From Endozoicomonas sp. (lineage in GTDB: Bacteria > Pseudomonadota > Gammaproteobacteria > Pseudomonadales > Endozoicomonadaceae), in NCBI GenBank assembly GCA_024509075.1, contig JAKROC010000006.1, positions 1 to 44,372 of the forward strand: a stretch of DNA of 44,372 bases, read 5' to 3'. The notes beneath the pieces were generated by a model. It ran no database searches and was not told the origin of the DNA. It was given only the letters and a program-made list of their open reading frames with translations. The translations under genes and the position numbers were made by a program. This document shows, in pieces, positions 38,045 to 44,372 of the stretch (positions are counted from its first letter, which is position 1; the number at the start of each line of letters is the position of its first letter).

Positions 38045-39166
38045 ATGAAAAAAGTAGGTTTTGTTGGCTACCGTGGCATGGTTGGCTCTGTGTTGCTCGA
38101 GCGAATGCAGGCAGAGCAGGACTTTGTCCGACTCCATAGCCGGGGCATTGAGCCGGTTTTCTTTTCCGCTTCTCAGCCAGGCCAGCCTGGACCTGATGTT
38201 GGTTTACTGCCCCGGTTCCTGCAGGATGCCCGTGATCTTGAAGCACTTGCTGCGATGGACGTGATTGTCTCCTGTCAGGGGGGGCATTATACAACCGAAG
38301 TTCTTCAACCACTGCGTACTATCGGCTGGCAGGGCTATTGGATCGATGCCGCCTCAACACTGCGCATGAGTGATGACGCGGTAGTGGTACTTGATCCGGT
38401 TAACAGGGAGGTAATTGACCGGGCACTGGACGACGGAGTCAAGAATTTTATCGGTGGTAACTGTACGGTGTCGTTGATGCTGATGGCCATTGGTGGACTT
38501 TTCCGGCACGATGCAGTTGAGTGGGTCAGTGCCATGACCTATCAGGCGGCCAGTGGTGCCGGGGCTCGCAACGTGCGTGAGTTGATCGCCCAAATGGGTT
38601 GCATTCACGATCATGTTGCTGGTGAACTGGCTAATCCAGCCAGCACTATTTTGGCTATCGATCGCAAGACTACGGCTCTGTTAAGAAACGACTCCCTGCC
38701 AACCGCTGCGTTCGGTGCTCCTCTGGCTGGTAGCTTGATTCCCTATATTGACCGGGAATTTGGCAATGGCCAGAGCCGTGAAGAGTGGAAAGCGCAGGCG
38801 GAAACCAACAAAATTCTCGGCCGTCAGCAGGCGCCTATTCCTGTTGATGGCGTTTGCGTGCGCGTTGGGGCGATGCGTTGTCACAGTCAGGCAATGACCA
38901 TCAAGTTGCGTGATGATATTCCTCTGGCGGACATTGAGGACATGATTGCCAGCGCTAATGACTGGGTCAAGGTGGTGCCTGATGGTCGGGCGGAAACCAT
39001 ACGACATCTGACTCCAGCGGCCGTAACCGGTTCTCTGAACATTCCTGTTGGTCGCCTGCGCAAGTTAAATATGGGGCCGCAATACCTGTCGGCTTTCACT
39101 GTGGGCGATCAGTTGTTGTGGGGAGCTGCGGAGCCATTGCGGCGCATGTTAGGCATCTTATTGTGA
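38045..39166 (+). CDS. asd: Aspartate-semialdehyde dehydrogenase
   Basis: Asd reduces aspartyl phosphate to aspartate semialdehyde with NADPH, the branch point to lysine/diaminopimelate, threonine and methionine. The 373-residue protein has the nucleotide-binding start [18 protein letters not shown], the catalytic cysteine in [10 protein letters not shown], and the His-containing [17 protein letters not shown], all typical of the gammaproteobacterial Asd. It precedes usg and fimV as in Pseudomonas. A terminator-like hairpin follows, so it may be a single transcription unit. Confidence 0.96.
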   Translation: MKKVGFVGYRGMVGSVLLERMQAEQDFVRLHSRGIEPVFFSASQPGQPGPDVGLLPRFLQDARDLEALAAMDVIVSCQGGHYTTEVLQPLRTIGWQGYWIDAASTLRMSDDAVVVLDPVNREVIDRALDDGVKNFIGGNCTVSLMLMAIGGLFRHDAVEWVSAMTYQAASGAGARNVRELIAQMGCIHDHVAGELANPASTILAIDRKTTALLRNDSLPTAAFGAPLAGSLIPYIDREFGNGQSREEWKAQAETNKILGRQQAPIPVDGVCVRVGAMRCHSQAMTIKLRDDIPLADIEDMIASANDWVKVVPDGRAETIRHLTPAAVTGSLNIPVGRLRKLNMGPQYLSAFTVGDQLLWGAAEPLRRMLGILL

Positions 39167-39295
39167 AGCCCTGATGCTCAAGGGCTATTCGGGGTGGTGG
39201 CAGAGCAAAAATACTCCAGGGCTTTCCTCACTCTGAGCGATTCAGCGCAAACCATGACTCAAGTCTGTCCGCTGTTTTTTCTGGGTTAACTTTCA

Positions 39296-39328
39296 ACAAT
39301 TCTGCTCAAGTAGAATTGTCGCTTTTTT
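39296..39328 (+). terminator. Rho-independent terminator after asd
   Basis: ACAATTCT (39296-39303) pairs with AGAATTGT (39312-39319), loop GCTCAAGT, followed by CGCTTTTTTCT. The stem is AT-rich but the T-run is good. Confidence 0.6.
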
Positions 39329-39366
39329 CTCTAACTTCAAGCATTTGTGACTGAGATCATATTTCC

Positions 39367-40380
39367 ATGAGCAGAACTTTCAATATTGCAATTTATGCGA
39401 CCGACACACTTGCTGGCGAAACTATCGTTCAACAGCTGGCAGAGCCACTGTCTACAGGTCAATTGTTGCCCGTGCTCAACCTGCTGCCCATCAGTGAATC
39501 TTCTGAGCCAGCTTTTATTGAATTTCAGGGCGAAACATTGGCATGTGTTGCCGCTGAAGATGCCGACATTTCCAATACTGATTTTTTGTTGATGCCTGCC
39601 AGGTGTGATCGTAATGTTCCGCTGATGACCCGGGCGATAGAGTGTGGTTGCATTGTTATCGATGCGTCTAAAGGTGCGGTGATGCCGGGCCACATGCTGC
39701 CTGTGTTGCCTGGTCTGAACGAGCATTTGCTGACTGAGCTGGCAGAAAATCGCTACCTGGCTGTACCGGGCTCTGCCGCTGCTCCGCTGCTGCCGTTGCT
39801 GCAACGAATTCATCAACAATTTACCCTTGGTCGAATAAATCTGGTACTGATGCAACCAGTGGCTGCACTGGGCAAAAAAGGTGTTGAAGCGCTGCGCCAA
39901 CAAACTATTGAGTTGCTCAACGGCAAACCGGTGGAACAGGGCGATTTTGCCCAGCGACTCGCTTACAATCTGATTCCTGACTTGTCCAACGTAGCTCAAG
40001 AGATAACTGGGGAAGCTGTGATCCGCAGTGAGTTGCTGGCAGCATTGGGCGAAGAGCTCGATATTCGCGTGACCAGCATGACAGCCCCGGTTTTTTTTGG
40101 TGATAGCTGTGTTATTGATATAGATACTGTCCAATCGGTTGATATTTACGAAATACAGTCTTTACTTGCAGAGTTCCCTGAAATTTTGCTGACAGAGTTC
40201 GGTGAAGTGCCAACCATTGCTGATGCTGCTGGTAGCAATTACCTTCTTATGGGCAAACTTTGCCATAAATCGGATTATGGTACTGACTTGAGTTTTTGGC
40301 TGGCGGTCGATAGTTTCAAAAGAGGTGCCATTCACACCGTTGAATTAATTCGGTTATTGATAAAAGGTTTGGCTGAGTGA
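39367..40380 (+). CDS. usg: USG-1-like, Asd paralogue without catalytic cysteine
   Basis: This 337-residue protein has the fold of semialdehyde dehydrogenases but not their chemistry. The N-terminal Rossmann part starts NIAIYATDTLAGETIVQQLA. Where Asd has the catalytic Cys in GNCT, this protein reads AVPGSAAAPLLPLL, with serine at 136. Such USG-1 proteins occur between asd and fimV in Pseudomonas and relatives, and the same order is seen here. The function is unknown; a structural or regulatory role is possible. The ATG at 39367 follows the asd terminator. Confidence 0.85.
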   Translation: MSRTFNIAIYATDTLAGETIVQQLAEPLSTGQLLPVLNLLPISESSEPAFIEFQGETLACVAAEDADISNTDFLLMPARCDRNVPLMTRAIECGCIVIDASKGAVMPGHMLPVLPGLNEHLLTELAENRYLAVPGSAAAPLLPLLQRIHQQFTLGRINLVLMQPVAALGKKGVEALRQQTIELLNGKPVEQGDFAQRLAYNLIPDLSNVAQEITGEAVIRSELLAALGEELDIRVTSMTAPVFFGDSCVIDIDTVQSVDIYEIQSLLAEFPEILLTEFGEVPTIADAAGSNYLLMGKLCHKSDYGTDLSFWLAVDSFKRGAIHTVELIRLLIKGLAE

Positions 40381-40502
40381 TAATTTAGAATTACTCCCTG
40401 GTGTACCTTTTTGTGGATAACGGCTTAAGACGAGCTGCCTCAGTGGCAGCTGTCGTTGGCATGAGGGGCGCTGACGGTCTGCGTATATAATAAGGATTCA
40501 CG

Positions 40503-42488
40503 ATGAGACTGCACAAACTTCTTGTGGCGATGTCTGCACTGGCAGGGGGCATCGCTTCGGTAAATGCTCTTGCTCTGGGGCTGGGTGATGTGAAGCTCCA
40601 TACTGCATTGAACCAACCTCTGATAGCTGAAATCGAGTTAATGCAGGTCGAAGATCTCTCGCGTAGCGAAATACTGTCAAATCTAGCCAGCAAGTCTGAT
40701 TTCGCCCGAGCCGGGGTTGAGCGCCCCCAAGTGTTGAATGATCTTAAGTTTAAAACCGAAGTGGGTCCCAATGGCAAAGGTATTATCAAAATTACCAGTA
40801 AAAATCCTATTCAGGAGCCTTTTCTTAATTTCCTGGTAGAAGTGCACTGGCCCAGCGGTCGCTTGTTAAAAGAGTACACTTTGCTGCTTGATCCTCCGGT
40901 TTTCAGTGGCCTGCCGCTATCCTCAGTTGTCTTGCCCAATGCCCCTCGAGCCCCCAGCGCCAGACCAGCAAGCCGTTCCGGGTATTTGCCCCCCTCTGGT
41001 GCAGTTCGCCCAGAGCGTAATACGCTTCCGGGATCTCTTATGCTCAACAGCAGCAGTCAAGCAGCGGGTGGCCAGCTTCCGGATTACCAGGTTAAACGTA
41101 ACGACAATTTGTGGAACATTGCCCAGCAAGTGCGACCGGACCCGGGCGTCACAGTCCAGCAAACTATGCTGGCAATTCAGCGTAAAAACCCACAGTCGTT
41201 TGTTGATAGCAACATTAACCGGCTTAAAAATGGTGAAATTCTCAGAATTCCCGATCGCGTGGAGATAACCAGTTTGCCTGTCAGCGATGCTATTGCTGTG
41301 GTGTCCCGGCAAAATCGCGAATGGCAGCAGTGGCGCAGTCAGGTGGCACAGCTTGACGCCACCCGCAGCCAGGCCCCAGCCTTGTCTGACCAAAAAACGA
41401 CAGTGGATGACAAACTGGCCATCGTTTCAGCAGAGGTAGCCACTGGCAGTGGTCAGGATACTGGTGGCGGCATTGACCAGGAGAATGCCGCCTTGCAGAC
41501 CGAGCTGGCGATGACTCGCGAGCAGCTTGACAAACTCAGCCGGGAAAATGCTGAATTAAGCAGCCGCTTGCAGGATCTTGATGATCAGATCGTAACCCTG
41601 AGGCGTCTGGTGGAAATGAAAGATGACCAGATGGCAGTTCTTCAGCAGCGGTTGCAACAAAATAACAGTCTTGAAGAGCCAGCAGAGTCTCAAGTGACTG
41701 ACATTGTTTCTGGCCTGGTTGATAATAAACCTCTGTACCTGCTGCTGGGATTGATTCCTTTTGCAGGGGTTGTCTGGTTGCTGATCCATCGGCGACGAAA
41801 AAAGCGAGAGGAAACAGAAGCCAGCGAGAGAAACTATCGGCCTCGGCCTGGTGCAGCTAAAACGGAGGCGCGGACTGATGCCTCCCCAAAGCCCGTGGCC
41901 TCTCCCAGCGCTGAGGTCGCAGCAAAATTTGATCAAGCGCTGGCCCACACAGCGGAAGAAGTTGAGACAAAATTCGAAGATACCGATACCGGACAGGTAT
42001 TGACCGAACTGGAAGCCCTGGGTGATGCGAAGGCTATTGCCCAAACTGCAGAACCTCAGTCCAGTTTCGATGATGAGCTGGTCGCCTCCATTGATGAGGA
42101 TGATATTCCCGATCTTGACCTTGATGGGCTTGAGTTGGCAGACAATGACTTCAAGTCATCCATCAATCCAGAAACGGCAGGCAATGCCGAACCCGATGTG
42201 GACTTTGAGGATCTGGATCTGCAATTTGACACAGAAAATACCTTGGCCAGTGACAGTGAGGCAGCCTTTTCCAACCAGGGAGTGAGTAGCCTGGAGGCTT
42301 CCCTGGATGAAGATTTTGATTTTCTTTCAGAAAGTGACGAAGTGGCTACCAAGCTTGATCTTGCCAGAGCTTATATCGATATGGGGGACAGGGATGGAGC
42401 TTCTGCCATTTTGCAGGAAGTGTTAGAGCAGGGGACTGACGTCCAGAAAAAAGAAGCCAAGATACTTATGGACGAAGGTAGTGGTTAA
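40503..42488 (+). CDS. fimV: Pilus assembly/polar hub protein FimV
   Basis: FimV is a peptidoglycan-binding inner-membrane protein that organises the cell pole and supports type IV pilus assembly and twitching. The 661-residue protein has a signal peptide (about residues 1-24). A conserved N-terminal periplasmic domain follows (LGLGDVKLHTALNQPLIAEI), then a LysM domain near 193-255 (VKRNDNLWNIAQQV). A coiled coil (about 325-400), one transmembrane helix near 410-427 (LYLLLGLIPFAGVVWLL), a very acidic cytoplasmic segment, and the C-terminal FimV motif (LDLARAYIDMGDRDGASAIL) complete it. It is shorter than P. aeruginosa FimV, mainly in the cytoplasmic part. AAGGA precedes ATG. In Pseudomonas truA follows; here an unrelated gene does. 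Confidence 0.93.
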   Translation: MRLHKLLVAMSALAGGIASVNALALGLGDVKLHTALNQPLIAEIELMQVEDLSRSEILSNLASKSDFARAGVERPQVLNDLKFKTEVGPNGKGIIKITSKNPIQEPFLNFLVEVHWPSGRLLKEYTLLLDPPVFSGLPLSSVVLPNAPRAPSARPASRSGYLPPSGAVRPERNTLPGSLMLNSSSQAAGGQLPDYQVKRNDNLWNIAQQVRPDPGVTVQQTMLAIQRKNPQSFVDSNINRLKNGEILRIPDRVEITSLPVSDAIAVVSRQNREWQQWRSQVAQLDATRSQAPALSDQKTTVDDKLAIVSAEVATGSGQDTGGGIDQENAALQTELAMTREQLDKLSRENAELSSRLQDLDDQIVTLRRLVEMKDDQMAVLQQRLQQNNSLEEPAESQVTDIVSGLVDNKPLYLLLGLIPFAGVVWLLIHRRRKKREETEASERNYRPRPGAAKTEARTDASPKPVASPSAEVAAKFDQALAHTAEEVETKFEDTDTGQVLTELEALGDAKAIAQTAEPQSSFDDELVASIDEDDIPDLDLDGLELADNDFKSSINPETAGNAEPDVDFEDLDLQFDTENTLASDSEAAFSNQGVSSLEASLDEDFDFLSESDEVATKLDLARAYIDMGDRDGASAILQEVLEQGTDVQKKEAKILMDEGSG

Positions 42489-42510
42489 CAAAAAATGAAG
42501 TGTTAACAAC

Positions 42511-42543
42511 AAAGGCGAATCAACAATGGACTCGCCTTTTTTT
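42511..42543 (+). terminator. Rho-independent terminator after fimV
   Basis: AAAGGCGA (42511-42518) pairs with TCGCCTTT (42532-42539), with two more pairs (TC/GA) after one mismatch. The run TTTTTTT overlaps and follows the stem. This is a strong intrinsic terminator that separates fimV from the next gene. Confidence 0.85.
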
Positions 42544-42583
42544 GTGGCAGTTCCAAAACATCCTTCCAACTACCTCTCTGAGG

Positions 42584-42613
42584 CTGTTGTAGTCTGTTGT
42601 GACCTGTTGTAGC
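42584..42613 (+). repeat. Three tandem 10-bp repeats upstream of an orphan gene
   Basis: CTGTTGTAGT, CTGTTGTGAC and CTGTTGTAGC follow each other without gap, so CTGTTGT recurs exactly once per helical turn. The array ends 17 nt before the start codon at 42631 and lies just before its Shine-Dalgarno. It could be a protein-binding array or an mRNA feature. Confidence 0.75.
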
Positions 42614-42630
42614 TGTATTGAGGTAAGAAA

Positions 42631-44175
42631 ATGATCTTAAATAATGGCATGAGTCCTGATGCTGAAATTAGCAAAACCAAAGTGGTATGTAACCAACCTT
42701 CAACAAGTCTGCTGCCCGACAGAGAGGTTGTTGCAAGAACCTGTTTTGCTCAAAGAACAGTTTCCATAACACCTGATGCAGACATGTCGCTCCAGAATTC
42801 TTCATCAGCGTCTGATAATTCCGATATCCCTGTGTCGATAAATTTTGAAATGCATAAGGCCGAAAAAATAAGCCAGCGGCACCTGTTCAAAGCTAACAAC
42901 CAACAGCTATTCGACCGGGAAAAAGGACTTTTTGCCGACATCGCCAAACAAGTTGATTGTTATAAAAAGATTAAAGAAGAGCTGGATCAGCTGGCTGCAG
43001 AAGTAGAATGCCAGGGCAAAATGAAGTTTGAAAGGATGATCGCCATACTCGGGAATATTTACGAGAGAAGTCATCTTGAAAGAATCAGGGAGGATGTTCT
43101 AGAGGCAAAAAATGGCCGGTACATGGATGAAGTTTCACGCATGCTGAATGCTTGGGCTAACTACCATCTGGATCAACTGAGTGTTTTGCTGATGTCGTTC
43201 GCTAACGACAGTCACAGCTTTCCTTACGGAATAATTTCTGAGAGCCCTCTGGTAATTGAAGTTGTTCAGGAGCTTTCGCTTGAACTTGGCCCTGCTGACC
43301 TGGCTAATGAAATTCTATCAGAGGTATCAAGGTACAAACGGGGAGCGAGGCGTCACCGACGAAATTTTCAGAATTTGCTCAGTAGTATGCAGCTTATGGA
43401 TATGTTTTCTCCGGTTGTGCAATATGAAACTCAACAGGTTGAACTTGTGGCAGCAAGCGCCAACCAGGGTGAAGAAGCCATTTTTTTAAACGCTGCAAGT
43501 ACAACCGGCGGGGATTATGCTCAGACTGGCATGCGTATTTTATGGAATAAGAATTTTGTTTCGGCAAAAAATTTCGCGAAAAGGTATTCTGAACTTTTTG
43601 TTCGCAAGGAAGGAATTGGTGGCTTTATGATCACAAAAAGGCTTGCCCAGGTGTTTGATGATTTTTGCCAGCACCATGCCATTGCAAAGTTAATTCACAT
43701 TTGTGCTGGTATAGGCACGTTGCAGGCCGCAATGAATAGTATCGGGAGTAACGTTGCAGTCACCAGCCTTGATACCTATTCCGGGGAGGACATACTTAAG
43801 CCGCAAGATGGCCAGAGACAGATGGTATTTTTCGATGAGTTCGATGAGGAGGGGGTGGTTATCGAAGAGTACGGAAAATACCTCAGTGCTCATAGAGAGC
43901 TAATCTCGTCAGACAGCTGCCTGCTGATAACTTTCCCGGATGTTCAGGGCAATTCATCCTGTCAGGTAAAAAAGGCCTTACAGTGTTGGGGGTTACTCGG
44001 TGGAGGGCTGGTTATTGTTCTGTCAGAAGTCAAAGATAAAAATCTGATATACAGTAACCTGTTTGCCAATGGTGGACTGCTCAAAAGAGACAGCAATGCT
44101 GTGCTGCCACCAGAGTTTCTTCGAATCATTCCCCATGTCAGTCCTGAGTTATTTACTATAGAGCGCAGCTTATAA
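42631..44175 (+). CDS. Orphan 514-residue protein with possible methyltransferase-like C-terminal domain; candidate effector
   Basis: I do not recognise this protein. Residues 1-75 are polar, rich in Ser/Thr/Asp and probably unstructured, like the export signals of type III substrates. Residues 76-290 are mainly helical with charged coiled-coil-like stretches. From about 340 a Rossmann-like pattern appears: KLIHICAGIGTLQAAMNSIG (353-372) resembles motif I of SAM-dependent methyltransferases. An acidic strand end (VTSLDTYSG), CLLITFPDVQG in a motif IV-like position, and LLGGGLVIVLSEVKD follow. The gene is visibly more AT-rich than fimV before it. It has a good Shine-Dalgarno (GAGG) and its own upstream repeat array. 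No chaperone gene is adjacent. Enzyme activity and secretion are inference. Confidence 0.6.
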   Translation: MILNNGMSPDAEISKTKVVCNQPSTSLLPDREVVARTCFAQRTVSITPDADMSLQNSSSASDNSDIPVSINFEMHKAEKISQRHLFKANNQQLFDREKGLFADIAKQVDCYKKIKEELDQLAAEVECQGKMKFERMIAILGNIYERSHLERIREDVLEAKNGRYMDEVSRMLNAWANYHLDQLSVLLMSFANDSHSFPYGIISESPLVIEVVQELSLELGPADLANEILSEVSRYKRGARRHRRNFQNLLSSMQLMDMFSPVVQYETQQVELVAASANQGEEAIFLNAASTTGGDYAQTGMRILWNKNFVSAKNFAKRYSELFVRKEGIGGFMITKRLAQVFDDFCQHHAIAKLIHICAGIGTLQAAMNSIGSNVAVTSLDTYSGEDILKPQDGQRQMVFFDEFDEEGVVIEEYGKYLSAHRELISSDSCLLITFPDVQGNSSCQVKKALQCWGLLGGGLVIVLSEVKDKNLIYSNLFANGGLLKRDSNAVLPPEFLRIIPHVSPELFTIERSL

Positions 44176-44372
44176 AGCGAATAATTCTGAAAATTTTGTC
44201 TGGTTCAGGGTCGGTCAGAGTTGGCAACGAGCGGTTAACCAGGTTGTGCCGATGCAAAACGCCAAAACACTGTAGTTTAGTTATGACCGATCCTGCAACT
44301 TACCCGTAGCCTTCGAATATGCTACCTTAGCCAAGTTCAATATGGCAGTTACGAAAAAATGCCATTTACTTT
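44176..44372. other. Window end, no gene seen
   Basis: The last 197 bases after the orphan gene hold no supported coding region or clear terminator. The AT-rich end may carry the promoter of the next gene. Confidence 0.4.

Noticed and set aside
37746-38048. 100-codon frame upstream of asd
   Set aside because: It overlaps the asd start, is rich in Arg/Trp as chance frames often are, and contains the SoxR-like palindrome.
40433-40451. Hairpin AGCTGCC/GGCAGCT between usg and fimV as a terminator
   Set aside because: The 7-bp stem is perfect but no T-run follows.
40486-40491. TATAAT before fimV as a promoter
   Set aside because: No -35 lies at proper distance (TTGGCA is 24 bp away) and transcription would begin almost at the start codon.
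42584-42613. CRISPR array
   Set aside because: Repeats are only 10 bp and directly adjacent, with no spacers; no cas gene or other array exists in the window.

Overview
The window reads as a chromosomal segment of a gammaproteobacterium of the Oceanospirillales/Pseudomonadales type. Three gene orders familiar from Pseudomonas and relatives support this: rlmN-pilW-rodZ-hisS-yfgM-bamB-der, xseA/guaB-guaA, and asd-usg-fimV. Type III secretion genes, an acrylyl-CoA reductase, many dispersed intergenic repeats and effector-like genes suggest a host-associated marine bacterium such as Endozoicomonas. That genus assignment is inference from gene content; no database search was made.

Layout. 1-8300: housekeeping block on the + strand (tRNA/rRNA modification, pilus biogenesis, cell shape, histidyl-tRNA synthesis, outer-membrane assembly, ribosome assembly GTPase) followed by a small cupin; ispG, usually between rodZ and hisS, is absent. 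8285-12904: xseA (-) divergent from guaB-guaA (+), the two steps from IMP to GMP. 13467-14365: decayed NhaC-type Na+/H+ antiporter. 14437-20619: accessory type III secretion island. A CesT-like chaperone gene is followed by a 1120-residue protein that appears to join a GT4-like glycosyltransferase to a LanM (DUF4135) kinase/dehydratase-like domain. This meets, tail to tail, a four-gene operon encoding the inner-membrane ring protein SctD, two needle co-chaperones and the needle protein SctF.

20924-34231: mainly metabolism and repair: fadD, a small membrane-anchored protein, a DJ-1/YajL protein, a patatin, two initiator tRNA genes behind a consensus promoter, acs with a CrbR/ErdR-like response regulator, an unrecognised double-hydrophobic protein, dinB with a LexA-like box, recJ, and a second long-chain acyl-CoA synthetase preceded by an FNR/ANR-like palindrome. 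34645-37608: a foldback element next to a truncated gene, then trkH and acuI. 38045-42488: asd, usg and fimV. 42631-44175: an AT-richer orphan gene with an unstructured N terminus and a possible methyltransferase-like C-terminal domain, preceded by three 10-bp tandem repeats.

Four copies of one repeat family with TATACCC-type inverted ends lie in intergenic regions (1-52, 13247-13408, 23165-23373, 32156-32332). The most unusual object is the chaperone plus glycosyltransferase-LanM-like pair at 14437-18267, a candidate type III effector of an architecture I do not recognise as described.
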